Assembly (NCBI RefSeq): GCF_036241575.1
Contig: NZ_CP108455.1
Location: 7,361,001-7,425,000 of the forward strand
Direction of reading: 5' to 3'
Length of the DNA stretch: 64,000 nt
Source of the DNA: Streptomyces sp. NBC_01267
Lineage (GTDB): Bacteria; Actinomycetota; Actinomycetes; Streptomycetales; Streptomycetaceae
Shown: one piece after another, positions 38,123 to 47,701 of the stretch
How positions within the stretch are numbered: the first letter of the stretch is position 1
How the letters are laid out: each line of letters begins with the position of its first letter
Position numbers and translations under genes: made by a program
Notes under the pieces: generated by a model
The model's input: the letters and a program-made list of their open reading frames with translations, nothing else
The model's database searches: none
Told to the model about the DNA's origin: nothing

Positions 38123-39062
38123 GGGCGAACCTGCCCCCGGTGTCCGTCCACCAGTGGTGCAGCTCCAGCCCGGCAGCGGCGAGTTCCGTACGGACCCCGT
38201 CCTGCCGGAACTTGGCGGACACCTCGGTCCGTACCTCCTCGCCCGCCGCGAACGGCACCACCAGATCCAGTTCGGGAATCTTCACGGTGACTGCCCGGCG
38301 TGCCCGCAGCCGCATCTCGATCCACTCGTTCTCCCGGTCCCAGAGCGCGACATGGGCGAAGCCGGCCGGATCGAAGTCGGCCCCCAGTTCACGGTTGATG
38401 ACGCTCAGGACGTTCTTGTTGAACGCGGCGGTCACCCCGGCCGCGTCGTCGTAGGCAGTCACGAGGACCCGCTCGTCCTTCACCAGGTCGGTGCCGAGCA
38501 GCAGGCTGTCGCCGGGTTCCAGCAGATCCCGGACGGACCGCAGGAAGGCGGCCCGTTCGGCGGGCAGCAGATTGCCGATGGTGCCGCCGAGGAAGACGAC
38601 GAGCCGCGGGCCGGGCGCCGCGGGCAGCGCCAGTTCGCGGGTGAAGTCCGCGATCAGCGCGTGCACGGCGAGGGTGGGACGCTCGGCGAGCAGCGCGTCG
38701 GCCGCGGCGGTGAGCGCGCTCCCGCTGACGTCCACCGGAACGTAGCTCTCCAGCTCCGGCAGCGCGTCGAGCAGATGCCGGGTCTTCTCCGAGGACCCCG
38801 AACCCAGCTCGATCAGGGTGCGTGCCCCGGTGGCCCGTGCGATCCCGTCGGCGCGGGCGAGCAGGATCTCCCGCTCCGCACGCGTCGGGTAGTACTCGGG
38901 CAGCGCGGTGATCTCCTCGAAGAGATCACTGCCACGGGCGTCGTAGAACCACTTGGGCGGCAGGGTCTTGGGCGCGCGCGTCAGGCCGTCGAGGACGTCG
39001 GCGCGCAGTGCGGCGTCCGTGGCGTCCTCGGGCAGGGTGCGGGTCAGCAGGAACGGACTCAC
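38091..39062 (-). CDS. egtD: L-histidine N-alpha-methyltransferase EgtD
   Basis: 323 residues from GTG 39062, overlapping the egtC stop by four bases. LIELGSGSSEKTRHLLD is the SAM site; FLGGTIGNLLPAE and NVLSVINRELGADFD are typical EgtD segments. It trimethylates histidine to hercynine, the first committed step in ergothioneine synthesis. The final residues (LSGPPARP) are encoded inside the third unit of a tandem repeat, so the C-terminus may have been changed by repeat spread. Last gene of egtABCD. Confidence 0.95.
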   Translation of the reverse strand: MSPFLLTRTLPEDATDAALRADVLDGLTRAPKTLPPKWFYDARGSDLFEEITALPEYYPTRAEREILLARADGIARATGARTLIELGSGSSEKTRHLLDALPELESYVPVDVSGSALTAAADALLAERPTLAVHALIADFTRELALPAAPGPRLVVFLGGTIGNLLPAERAAFLRSVRDLLEPGDSLLLGTDLVKDERVLVTAYDDAAGVTAAFNKNVLSVINRELGADFDPAGFAHVALWDRENEWIEMRLRARRAVTVKIPELDLVVPFAAGEEVRTEVSAKFRQDGVRTELAAAGLELHHWWTDTGGRFALSLSGPPARP

Positions 39063-39814
39063 GCCGTGGGCTCCTTGAGGGGGGTCAGCAGGACTTCGGT
39101 GCGGGTGGCCACCAGCAGGGTGCGGTCCGGTGCCTCGCGCCAGGCGGGATCGTCGTCGTACGGCTCGGACGCCACCACCGTGCGGTGACCGGGCTCCACG
39201 CGGTACCAGAGGGTGTCGCCCCACGCGGTGGCGGTGATCGCATCGCCGTCGGTCAGCAGCAGATTCAGCCGGGAAGCGGGCGCCGCCTCGGCGAGCTCCG
39301 TCACGGTGTCGGCGAGGGCCTGCCCCATCGGGTCCCCCTCGCGCAGCCGGTGCAGGACGAGCGCCCAGACCAGCGCGGAGTCGCAACGCGCCTCCAGGGC
39401 GAGCAGTTCGGCGACCGGGAGCGAAGCGGCGAGCGGAGCGGCGCTCGCGGGCCAGCCGCTGACCGCGCCGTTGTGACTGAACAGCCAGCGGCCCGCGGCG
39501 AACGGCGCCGCCGCGGCCTCCCCGTCGGCGCCCGCCCCGGTGGCGTCGCGCACCGCGGCGAGCAACGCCCGGCTGCGCACCACCCGGGCCAGATCGGCGA
39601 AGGAGAGGTCGCCCCAGATCGGCCCGGCGCGGCGGTAGCGGGCGGGGACCGGATCGTCCTGCGCGTACCACCCGACGCCGAATCCGTCCGCGTTGACCGT
39701 GCCGTGGCGCTGACGGCGTGGCTCCCAGGACTGGCGCAGCAGCGCGTGTCCGGGTTTCACGAGGACCTCGCCGAGTGGTTCCGCCGGTCCCAGACAGGCG
39801 ATATGACGGCACAT
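39059..39814 (-). CDS. egtC: EgtC, gamma-glutamyl hydrolase
   Basis: 251 residues. The N-terminal MCRHIACLGP leaves Cys2 as nucleophile of a class II glutamine-amidotransferase (Ntn) fold; FSHNGAVSGW and NADGFGVGWYA are family segments. EgtC removes the gamma-glutamyl group from the EgtB product. ATG overlaps the egtB stop (ATGA). Confidence 0.95.
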   Translation of the reverse strand: MCRHIACLGPAEPLGEVLVKPGHALLRQSWEPRRQRHGTVNADGFGVGWYAQDDPVPARYRRAGPIWGDLSFADLARVVRSRALLAAVRDATGAGADGEAAAAPFAAGRWLFSHNGAVSGWPASAAPLAASLPVAELLALEARCDSALVWALVLHRLREGDPMGQALADTVTELAEAAPASRLNLLLTDGDAITATAWGDTLWYRVEPGHRTVVASEPYDDDPAWREAPDRTLLVATRTEVLLTPLKEPTA

Positions 39815-41115
39815 CAGGCATCCTTCGCGGTACGGAAACCGGAGAAGATCTGACGGCGCACCGGCAGGTCCCAGTTGCGGAAGGTGGCCCGGCAGGCCAC
39901 CTCGCCCACGGCGAAGGCGCCGCCGCGCAGCACCTTGTGGTCCGGGCCGAAGAAGACTTCCGAGTACTCCCGGTAGGGGAAGGCGACGAAGCCGGGATAG
40001 GGCAGGAAGTCGCTGGACGTCCACTCCCACACGTCACCGATCAACTGGCGTGCGCCGGACGGTGCTCGGCCCTCCGGATAGCTTCCTGCCACGGCGGGGC
40101 CGAGGTGCCGCTGGCCGAGATTGGCCCGCTCGGGGGTCGGGTCGGCGTCGCCCCAGGGGTAGCGGTACGACGTGCCGGTCGCGGGGTCGTGCCGGGCGGC
40201 CTTCTCCCACTCCTCCTCGGACGGCAGCCGCCGCCCGGCCCAGCGGGCGTACGCGTCCGCCTCGTACCAACTCACGTGCAGCACCGGCTCGTCGAGCGGC
40301 ACGGGCTCCACCGCGCCGAACCGCCGGCGCAGCCACTGGCCGCCCTCGCGGTGCCAGAAGAGCGGCGCGCCGAGCTCCTGCCCGCGGACCAGGTCCCAGC
40401 CCTTCGCCTGCCACCAGCGCTCCTCGCGGTACCCGCCGTCCTCGATGAAGTGCAGGAACGCGCCGTTGGTCACCGGGGTGGTGTCGATATGGAAGGCCGG
40501 TACCAGGCGCTGGTGCGCGGGCCGCTCGTTGTCCAGCGCCCACGGCTCCGTCGAGGTGCCCATGGTGAACGGGCCGCCGGGCACCAGGACTTCGCCGGGG
40601 AGCCCGGCGGCATCGGTGGACGGCGGCGGGGGAGCGGTGAGCGCGACCGGGCCCCGCCGCAGCTGATGGGTGATCAGCATGGTCTCGTCGTGCTGCTGTT
40701 CGTGCTGGGCGATCATGCCGAACGCGAAGGCCGCGTCGACCAGGGGACGGCCGTGCAACGGAGTGTTCTCCAGTACGTCGAGGACCCGGCCGCGTACGTC
40801 CGAGGCGTAGCGGCGCGCCTCGGCCGGGGGCAGCAGCGGCAGCGAGGGGCGGGTCGCCCGCGGGTGCTCGAAGGCGTCGTAGACCGAGTCGATCTCCGGG
40901 CGCATCGCCTCCCGGCCCGCGACCGCCCGCAGGAGCCACTGCTCCTCCTGGTTGGAGATGTGCGCCAGGTCCCAGACCAGCGGGGACATCAAAGGCGAGT
41001 GCTGGGCGGTGAGTTCATCGTCGTCGACACAGTCCGTCAGGGCGCTGGTACGGCTGCGCGCCGTGGTGAGCGCGTCCAGCGCGGTCCGGCGCAGCGCCGT
41101 CGGGTCGGCGGTCAT
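39814..41115 (-). CDS. egtB: EgtB, iron-dependent sulfoxide synthase
   Basis: 433 residues. The N-terminal DinB-like helical half carries the iron ligands (DLAHISNQEEQ and AQHEQQHDE); the C-terminal half is a formylglycine-generating-enzyme/C-type-lectin fold (GGPFTMGTS, LPSEEEWEKAARHD, LIGDVWEWTSSDF, VLRGGAF). It couples hercynine with gamma-glutamylcysteine using O2. Second gene of the operon, overlapping egtA by four bases. Confidence 0.96.
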   Translation of the reverse strand: MTADPTALRRTALDALTTARSRTSALTDCVDDDELTAQHSPLMSPLVWDLAHISNQEEQWLLRAVAGREAMRPEIDSVYDAFEHPRATRPSLPLLPPAEARRYASDVRGRVLDVLENTPLHGRPLVDAAFAFGMIAQHEQQHDETMLITHQLRRGPVALTAPPPPSTDAAGLPGEVLVPGGPFTMGTSTEPWALDNERPAHQRLVPAFHIDTTPVTNGAFLHFIEDGGYREERWWQAKGWDLVRGQELGAPLFWHREGGQWLRRRFGAVEPVPLDEPVLHVSWYEADAYARWAGRRLPSEEEWEKAARHDPATGTSYRYPWGDADPTPERANLGQRHLGPAVAGSYPEGRAPSGARQLIGDVWEWTSSDFLPYPGFVAFPYREYSEVFFGPDHKVLRGGAFAVGEVACRATFRNWDLPVRRQIFSGFRTAKDA

Positions 41116-42365
41116 CGGCAGTGTTCCTTCCCCTGGTCGGGATCGAGCAGGTCGTCGGCCGGGCAGCGGCCCCGTACGACATAGCGGTCGGCGAACGAGG
41201 CGACCGCGTCCTGCACCGCGACGCCGGCGCCGAGCCGGGGGAGTGCCTCCAGCGCGGCGTCGAAGCAGGCCGCGGCTGCCGCCCGCAGTTCCGGGTCGGC
41301 GAGTCCGGACCTGGCGGCGGTGACCCAGAGCGGATTGCAGGGGGCGGGAGCCCGACCTGCCGTCTCCGCGAGGGGTTTGACGGCCCGGTACACCGTCTCG
41401 GCCGCCGCCGGGTCGTCGAAGAGCGCGGTGGTCACCGCCAGCGGGACGATCCACCCGTCCTCACCGGACTGGGCGTCGATCATGCGCAGTTCGAGATGGC
41501 CACGGGGGCGTACCGGAGGGAACAGCGTGGTCAGGTGGTAGTCGAGGTCCTCGCGGGTCGGCGGCCGGGGCAGGCCCGTGCGCAGCCAGTCGCGGAACGA
41601 CAGGTCCTCCGGCACCGGCCAGGGGCCCTGTTCGGCGCGGATGCACATCACCGGGGCATCCAGGACGTGCGCCGCCCAGGCCTCCCGCGGCTCCCGGTCG
41701 CCGGGCGGCGCCAGGGAGCGGACCGGGTCGAGATCCGCCCACTGGGACTGGCGGGTGGAGAGCCAGCCGGTGCGACGGCGCTGGCGGTGCGGGGAGTTGG
41801 CGAACGCGGCCACCAGCACCGCGCCCAGCAGATGGGCCAGCTGCCAGCGCCTGCCGTAGCCGAGCGGCCCCGGCTCCGCGTGCCCCGCGTCCAGACAGAC
41901 CTGGATGGAAGCCGAACCGCACATCATGGCGCGGCCCGCGGTCCCGTTGCGGTCCAGGCAGATCTCCATCGCGTCGTACCGCGGCTCACGCAGCAGCCTG
42001 CGCGGAGGATGCCAGGGGTCCTGGCCCAGACCGGTCAGCACCAGGTCCGAGCCGCGCAACGAGGCGCGAACGGCGTCCAGATCCGCGGAGACGGACTCGA
42101 TGCACTGTGTCAGGGAAGCGGCGGGAAGCGAGCTGAGCTCCAGCTGGCCGCCGGGTTCGAACGTGAGAGCCGAAGAGAGAGGCAGCGCCCGCACCGCGGT
42201 GTACGCCTGCTCGATCCGGGCCTCGGACAGAGGGATGTGTGGCCGGTACCGGTCGTGGACGAGCCATTCGAGTTCGACACCGACGGTCCGGGGCGGGCCC
42301 GTCTTGAAGCAGATACATCGAAGCAGATGCTCCGCGGCCGCTTCGGTGAGCAGGGGTGGGGGCAT
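41112..42365 (-). CDS. egtA: EgtA, glutamate-cysteine ligase
   Basis: 417 residues from ATG 42365 with GAGGAG six bases upstream. VGVELEWLVHD near the start and the GCS2-type core (FEPGGQLELSSLPA, GSASIQVCLDAG, HLELRMIDAQ) identify a carboxylate-amine ligase making gamma-glutamylcysteine for EgtB. First gene of egtABCD; each following start overlaps the previous stop. No EgtE C-S lyase gene is in the cluster, so the last step must be done by an enzyme encoded elsewhere. Confidence 0.93.
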   Translation of the reverse strand: MPPPLLTEAAAEHLLRCICFKTGPPRTVGVELEWLVHDRYRPHIPLSEARIEQAYTAVRALPLSSALTFEPGGQLELSSLPAASLTQCIESVSADLDAVRASLRGSDLVLTGLGQDPWHPPRRLLREPRYDAMEICLDRNGTAGRAMMCGSASIQVCLDAGHAEPGPLGYGRRWQLAHLLGAVLVAAFANSPHRQRRRTGWLSTRQSQWADLDPVRSLAPPGDREPREAWAAHVLDAPVMCIRAEQGPWPVPEDLSFRDWLRTGLPRPPTREDLDYHLTTLFPPVRPRGHLELRMIDAQSGEDGWIVPLAVTTALFDDPAAAETVYRAVKPLAETAGRAPAPCNPLWVTAARSGLADPELRAAAAACFDAALEALPRLGAGVAVQDAVASFADRYVVRGRCPADDLLDPDQGKEHCR

Positions 42366-42557
42366 GATCGGCTCCTCGTTCCGAAGACACCTTCCGGCGT
42401 CCTCCGGTCGCCTTTCGGAGAACGCTCCGTTCCACCTAAGCCACTGTCGATCGTCCGCACAAGTGCGCCCCGGGAGACCGGATCGTTCACGGGTCCACGG
42501 TGCCCGACAGGGCCCCACCCGGCCACCCGGGTGCGGCCCTCGGTGCGATCACGCAGG

Positions 42558-43010
42558 TCAGCGCCAGCCGTAGCGCTCCCTGAGTCGTTCCACGACGGCG
42601 TCGAACCGCGGCCGGTCGAGCGCGCACGCCTCACGCCGCATTCCGTCCTCGTACACCCGCAGGACCCGGTCCAGGTCGACCCAGGACTCCCGGCCCTCGC
42701 GGTCCCAGGGCCCGGCCCCGATCGCCAGCCACTCCCGGTCGCGGTCGTGCGGCTTGCTGGAGAGGCGTACCGCGAGCAGGGTGCCGGCCTCCTCCCTGGC
42801 CACCACCAGGACCGGACGGTCCTTGCCGCGGCCGTCGTTCTCCTCGTACGGCACGAAGGTCCAGACGATCTCGCCGGGGTCGGGTGCGCCGTCACGGTCG
42901 GGGGCGTAGGAGGTCCGGACGGGGCCGATGTCGCGGGGCTCGGCCTCGGTCGTGGCGGTCGGGCCGGAGCTGCCCGGCAGGTCGGTGCGGTCAGCCTGAT
43001 ACGTAGTCAT
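42558..43010 (-). CDS. PemK/MazF-like protein, solitary
   Basis: 150 residues from ATG 43010. After ~45 disordered residues there is a PemK/MazF-type SH3 barrel (GEIVWTFVPYEENDGRGKDR, then PVLVVAREEAG). In toxin systems this fold is an mRNA interferase, but no antitoxin gene is next to it and the N-terminal extension is long. Many Streptomyces solo PemK-like proteins are probably not toxins. It lies between egtA and the GH18 gene, divergent from the latter. Confidence 0.75.
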   Translation of the reverse strand: MTTYQADRTDLPGSSGPTATTEAEPRDIGPVRTSYAPDRDGAPDPGEIVWTFVPYEENDGRGKDRPVLVVAREEAGTLLAVRLSSKPHDRDREWLAIGAGPWDREGRESWVDLDRVLRVYEDGMRREACALDRPRFDAVVERLRERYGWR

Positions 43011-43081
43011 CCGGGTCACGTGAGAGCCTGGACGGACCACTCCGCGGGGCGGGACCTCCGACCGGGCTCCAGGCTCGGGCC

Positions 43082-44164
43082 ATGCCCCTGCCGCGTACCT
43101 CCCGTCGGGCGCTCCGCCCGGTGTCCGCCCTGGTGTCCCTGCTGCTTGCCGCCCTGCCCGCGACCACGGCGCTCTCGCCCCCGCCGGACGCCCCGGCCGC
43201 CGGACCGGTACCCCGTACGGCGTCGGCCTGGCTCCCGTACTGGGACCGGGAGAACGCCTACCGGGACGCGCTGCGTCACGCCGGCCAACTGCACACCGTG
43301 AGCCCCTTCTGGTACAGGACCGCGGCGGCCGACCGCATCGAGGGCCACCCGGGCGCCGGTGACGCCCGGATCGTCGCGGGGCTGCACCGGGCCGGGATCG
43401 ACGTGGTGCCCACCGTCATGGACATGGACACGATGAAGCCGGGCGAGCTGGCGGCGATCCTCACCACGCCCGGCCTGCGCTCGGCACAGATCAGCACGCT
43501 GGTGCGGCTCGCGAACAGCCACGGATACGACGGCATCGACCTCGACTACGAGACCATCGCCCCGACGCCCGATGCCATGTACCGGAAGGTGCGTGCCGCC
43601 TTCGCGGAGTTCGTGACCGAGCTCTGCGCCGCCCTCCACGCGAGGCACAAGCAGTGCGTCGTCACGGTCTCGCCGCAGACCGCCACCACCGGCCGCATCT
43701 GGGACTACGCCGCGATCGGCCGCGCCGCCGACCGGATGCGGATCATGGCGTACGACCTCCACTGGTCGGGCGGGGAACCCGGACCCGTGTCCGGCACCGG
43801 CTGGTACGACCGGATCCTGCGGCGGGCCACGGCGCTGGTGGCACCCGCGAAGATCGAGATGGCGTTGCCCGCGTACGGATGGGACTGGCGCGCCGACGGC
43901 ACCCGCCCGGCGCGCCACGTGACGTGGAAGGAGGCGGAGGCGCTGCGCCGCAAGGTGGGCGCGCCCTACGCGCTGGACCCGGCCTCCGGCACTCCGCACT
44001 TCACGTACGACGAAGGGCCGGTGTCCAGGACGGTCTGGTACGAGGACGCCCGCGGGATCGGTGTGCAGCTGGCCCCGCTCCGGAAGTACGGGGTGCGCAA
44101 CACTTCGCTCTGGGCCCTCGGGTTCGAGGACCCCGGCCTGTGGAAGGTGCTCGCCCGGGGCTGA
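43082..44164 (+). CDS. Secreted GH18 glycosidase
   Basis: 360 residues with an N-terminal signal (RRALRPVSALVSLLLAALPA). The GH18 motif is complete: DGIDLDYE at 150-157, with Glu157 as acid; also RMRIMAYDLHW and PAYGWDW. It resembles SleL/YaaH-type spore-cortex-lytic or chitinase-like enzymes rather than large modular chitinases; no chitin-binding module is attached. Substrate could be peptidoglycan GlcNAc linkages or chito-oligosaccharides. Confidence 0.88.
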   Translation: MPLPRTSRRALRPVSALVSLLLAALPATTALSPPPDAPAAGPVPRTASAWLPYWDRENAYRDALRHAGQLHTVSPFWYRTAAADRIEGHPGAGDARIVAGLHRAGIDVVPTVMDMDTMKPGELAAILTTPGLRSAQISTLVRLANSHGYDGIDLDYETIAPTPDAMYRKVRAAFAEFVTELCAALHARHKQCVVTVSPQTATTGRIWDYAAIGRAADRMRIMAYDLHWSGGEPGPVSGTGWYDRILRRATALVAPAKIEMALPAYGWDWRADGTRPARHVTWKEAEALRRKVGAPYALDPASGTPHFTYDEGPVSRTVWYEDARGIGVQLAPLRKYGVRNTSLWALGFEDPGLWKVLARG

Positions 44165-44259
44165 CCGGGCGGACGGGGTTCCGCTTCCCCGCGGGTTCCC
44201 GTCCGGTGCCCCGTTGACAGGGGCCGGAGTTGGACAGACACTCGGGCAGCAGCCATTCA

Positions 44260-44273
44260 TGAACAATAGTTCA
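44260..44273. promoter_or_regulatory. Palindromic operator before thiolase gene
   Basis: TGAAC-AATA-GTTCA is a perfect 14-bp palindrome 31 bases before the thiolase start. A second GTTC-N7-GAAC pair overlaps it downstream (44269-44283). It looks like a TetR- or IclR-type operator; the cognate regulator is not in this window. Confidence 0.5.
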
Positions 44274-44304
44274 CTGGGCGAACAGTGCGCGTGGGAGAGA
44301 TTCG

Positions 44305-45489
44305 ATGAGTATCCGCGACGTCTACATCGTCGACGCAGTCCGTACGCCGGTCGGGAAGTTCGGAGGGGCGCTCTCCGCGGTACGTCCCGACGACCTCGCG
44401 GCCCATGTCGTCAAGGCGCTCGTGGACCGAACCCCGGACCTCGACCCGTCGCGCATCGACGACGTGTACTTCGGCGATGCCAACGGCGCGGGCGAGGACA
44501 ACCGCGACGTGGCCAGAATGGCCGTACTCCTGGCCGGACTTCCGGTCTCCGTGCCCGGTGTCACCGTCAACCGGCTGTGCGGCTCCGGGCTCGAAGCCGT
44601 CATCCAGGCGGCCCGCGCCATCGCGCTCGGCGACGCGTCCGTGGCCGTCGCGGGCGGGGTCGAATCCATGTCCCGGGCGCCCTGGGTGGTCCAGAAACCC
44701 GAACGCGCCTTCCCGGCCGGACACCAGCAGATGCACTCCACGACGCTGGGCTGGCGGATGACCAACCCGCGGATGCCGCAGGAGTGGACCGTCGCCCTCG
44801 GGGAGGGCGCCGAACTCGTCGCCGACAGACACGGCATCACCCGCGCCCAGCAGGACGCCTTCGCGCTGGCCAGCCACGGCAAGGCAGCCGCCGCCTGGGA
44901 CGCGGGCCTCTACGACGGTGAGGTCGTCCCGTACGACGGCGCCACTCTGTCGCGCGACGAGTGCATCCGCGCGGGGTCGAGCATGGACGCCCTCGCCGGG
45001 CTGAAGCCCGTCTTCCGCGCGGGAGGCACGGTCACCGCGGGCAACGCCTCCCCGCTCAACGACGGCGCGGCGGCGCTGCTGCTCGTCGACGACGAAGGGC
45101 TGCGGGCCACCGGCCGTGAACCCCTCGCCCGCATCCGGGCGTCGGCGGTCACCGGAATCGAGCCGCAGCTCTTCGGGCTCGGCCCGGTGGAAGCGGTCCG
45201 GCGGGCCCTGGCGAAGGCGGGCAAGGGTTTCGGTGACCTCACCACCTTCGAACTGAACGAGGCGTTCGCCGCGCAGGCGCTCGGCTGCCTCGCGGAGTGG
45301 CCGGAACTCGACCCGGCCCTCGTCAACCCGCGCGGCGGCGCCATCGCCATCGGCCATCCGCTCGGCGCCTCGGGTGCGCGGCTCGCCGGATCCGTGGCGC
45401 ACCAACTGGCCGCCGCCGGTTCCGGAACGGGACTCGCCGCGCTGTGCATCGGCGTCGGCCAGGGCCTCGCGCTCGTACTCGAACGCTGA
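44305..45489 (+). CDS. Acetyl-CoA acyltransferase (beta-ketoadipyl-CoA thiolase-like)
   Basis: 394 residues, full-length thiolase. Nucleophile Cys92 in VNRLCGSGLEA, His in NEAFAAQ region and GHPLGASGARL, and second Cys in ALCIGVGQG are all present. Sequence features (DNRDVARMA, RMTNPRMP) suit the PcaF/PaaJ branch that cleaves 3-oxoadipyl-CoA in aromatic degradation, or a general degradative thiolase. No other pca/paa genes are beside it. The downstream aldehyde dehydrogenase gene, broken by a frameshift, is also aromatic-type, so a small aromatic-catabolism locus is possible. Confidence 0.9.
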   Translation: MSIRDVYIVDAVRTPVGKFGGALSAVRPDDLAAHVVKALVDRTPDLDPSRIDDVYFGDANGAGEDNRDVARMAVLLAGLPVSVPGVTVNRLCGSGLEAVIQAARAIALGDASVAVAGGVESMSRAPWVVQKPERAFPAGHQQMHSTTLGWRMTNPRMPQEWTVALGEGAELVADRHGITRAQQDAFALASHGKAAAAWDAGLYDGEVVPYDGATLSRDECIRAGSSMDALAGLKPVFRAGGTVTAGNASPLNDGAAALLLVDDEGLRATGREPLARIRASAVTGIEPQLFGLGPVEAVRRALAKAGKGFGDLTTFELNEAFAAQALGCLAEWPELDPALVNPRGGAIAIGHPLGASGARLAGSVAHQLAAAGSGTGLAALCIGVGQGLALVLER

Positions 45490-45737
45490 CGGCCGGGGTC
45501 GGACCGCACCGAACTCGCGTCGAAGCGGCCGGACTTGGGGTCGGGCGCAGGTGCGTGAGGGCGTTCCTTCCCCGGGCCGACCTTCCCCGGACGGACTGGT
45601 TACGATGCTGCACGCGGGCGCATCGGCAGCGTGTTCGATCCGGGCGGGTTCTGCGCGCCTGCGCAGCGCTGATGACCCGCCGTCCGAGCCACGAATGATC
45701 CGCTACCGAGCTGTCATTGAGCCGCTGGAGATGTGCG

Positions 45738-47173
45738 ATGCCCCTGCTCGACCCCAAGACCTGGCAGCCCCGGAAGCTCAGCGGCGATGAATCCCCCGTC
45801 ATCGAGCCCGCCACCGGGGAGACCCTCGCCACGGTCGTCCTCGCCACCGCCGAGGACGTCGCCCCGGCCGCCGAGGCCGCGCACCTCGCGCAGGGCGCCT
45901 GGGCGCGAACCCCGCACTTCCTGCGCGCCGCTGTCCTGCGCAAGGCCGGTGACCTCTTCACCGCACACGCCGAGGAACTGAGCGAGTGGCTGGTCCGCGA
46001 ATCCGGCTCGATCCCCGGCAAAGCCGCCTTCGAGCTGCACGTCGCGGCGCAGGAGTGCTACGAGGCCGCGGCTCTCGCCTCCCGGCCCACCGGCCAGGTG
46101 CTGCCCAGCGAGGAACCGCGTCTCTCCTACACGCGGCGGGTCCCGGTCGGGGTCGTCGGTGTCATCGCACCGTTCAACGCACCGCTGATCCTCTCCATCC
46201 GGTCCGTCGCCCCCGCCCTGGCCACCGGCAACGCCGTACTGCTCAAGCCCGACCCGCGCACCGCCGTCTGCGGGGGAATCTCCCTCGGTGCGGTCTTCGC
46301 CGAGGCCGGTCTGCCCGAAGGGCTGCTGCAGATCCTGCCCGGCGGCGCCGAAGCAGGCCAGGCGCTGATCGCCGACCCCCGTGTCCCGGTCATCTCCTTC
46401 ACCGGCTCCACCGCGGCGGGCCGGGCGGTGGGCGCCGCTGCGGGCCGGCTGCTCAAGCGGGTGCACCTGGAACTGGGCGGCAACTCGGCCCTCGTCGTAC
46501 TGGAGGACGCAGACATCGAGGCGGCCGTCGCCCAGGCGTCCTGGGTTCCTTCTTCCACCAGGGCCAGATCTGCATGACCACCGGACGCCACCTCGTCCAC
46601 GCGTCGCTGTACGAGGAGTACGTGGAGCGGCTGGCGGCCAGGGCCGAATCGCTCGCCGTCGGCGACCCCTACCGCGAGCAGGTACACCTGGGCCCGGTCA
46701 TCGACAGGGCCCAGCTCGGGAAGATCCACGAACTGGTACGGGCGAGCACGGCCCGTGGCGCCGAACTCGCCGCCGGAGGCACCCACCAGGACCTCTTCTA
46801 CCGGCCCACCGTGCTCGCGGGCGCCGACGACCACACGCCCGCATACACGGAGGAGGTGTTCGGGCCCGTGGCACCCGTGCGCTCCTTCGCCACCCTCGAC
46901 GAGGCCGCGTCCCTGGCCGCCGCAGGCCCGTACGGTCTCTCCCTGTCCGTCATCACCAGGGACACCGCACTCGGCCTGGAACTGGCGGAACGCATCCCCA
47001 CCGGGATCGCCCACATCAACGACCAGACGGTCAACGACGAGGCGGTCGCACCCTTCGGCGGAGTGGCGGCCTCGGGGACGGGAGCGCGATTCGGAGGTGA
47101 GGCCAATCTGGACGCCTTCACCGAACTGCGCTGGACCACCGTCCGCCGGGAGCCGCCCGGCCATCCCTTCTAG
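45738..47173 (+). pseudogene. Aldehyde dehydrogenase (benzaldehyde/vanillin type), frameshifted
   Basis: The frame starting MPLLDPKTWQP runs to about 46,545 then loses register; the rest continues in the +2 frame (FFHQGQICMTTGR onward). One base is missing in the G run at 46543-46545 (TGGG where TGGGG would restore the frame), inside the segment just before the catalytic-Cys motif QGQIC. Both halves are otherwise well conserved: ELGGNSALVV before and EEVFGPVAPVRSF, DQTVNDEAVAPFGG after. The homopolymer context means a sequencing error is as likely as a true pseudogene. SD GGAG precedes the ATG. Confidence 0.85.
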
Positions 47174-47185
47174 GCCCTGCCGGCC

Positions 47186-47213
47186 GGTCTCCGCCGGGCC
47201 CCCGACGGAGACC
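47186..47213. terminator. Hairpin between convergent genes
   Basis: GGTCTCCG (47186-47193) pairs perfectly with CGGAGACC (47206-47213), in the 45-bp gap between the aldehyde dehydrogenase and thioredoxin genes. Confidence 0.65.
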
Positions 47214-47218
47214 TGACG

Positions 47219-47584
47219 TCACGCGTTCTTCGCGTCCTCCACCGACTTGCGGACCTCGTCCATGTCCAGCGCGCGCGCCTGGCCGATCACATCCTCCAGA
47301 GCGGCTTCCGGCAGCGCGCCGGGCTGGGAGAAGACCGCGACATTGTCACGCACGATCATCAGCGTGGGGATGGACCGGATCTCGAAGGCCGCGGCCAGTT
47401 CCTGCTGCGCCTCCGTGTCGACCTTGGCGAAGACCAGATCGGCATGCCGCTCCGAAGCACCCTCGTAGACAGGGGCGAACTGACGGCACGGTCCGCACCA
47501 GGAAGCCCAGAAATCGATGAGGACGAAATCGTTGTCGCTGACGACGTCGTCGAAGTTTTCCTTGGTGAGTTCCACCGTGCTCAT
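47219..47584 (-). CDS. trxA: Thioredoxin
   Basis: 121 residues with the active site WCGPC at ~29-33 and a cis-Pro in IRSIPTLMI. Small cytosolic disulfide reductant with a slightly extended C-terminus (VRKSVEDAKNA). Streptomyces has several; this one is not next to a thioredoxin reductase but is divergent from a disulfide-flavoprotein gene 118 bp away. Confidence 0.93.
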   Translation of the reverse strand: MSTVELTKENFDDVVSDNDFVLIDFWASWCGPCRQFAPVYEGASERHADLVFAKVDTEAQQELAAAFEIRSIPTLMIVRDNVAVFSQPGALPEAALEDVIGQARALDMDEVRKSVEDAKNA

Positions 47585-47701
47585 ACTGTGCCCGCTTTCT
47601 CTGACTGACCGGTGTATTCGCCCGCGTCAACCGTCGCGTCCGCTGTCGTATTCCGACTGCCCATGTGGCCGCCCCGCACACCCCGTATCAGACTGGCTTG
47701 C

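Noticed and set aside
42558..43010. Toxin-antitoxin module
   Set aside because: Only one PemK-like gene is present; no antitoxin frame overlaps or adjoins it.
45323..46021. Minus-strand frame across the thiolase/aldehyde dehydrogenase gap
   Set aside because: It crosses two real plus-strand genes and has no supporting motif.
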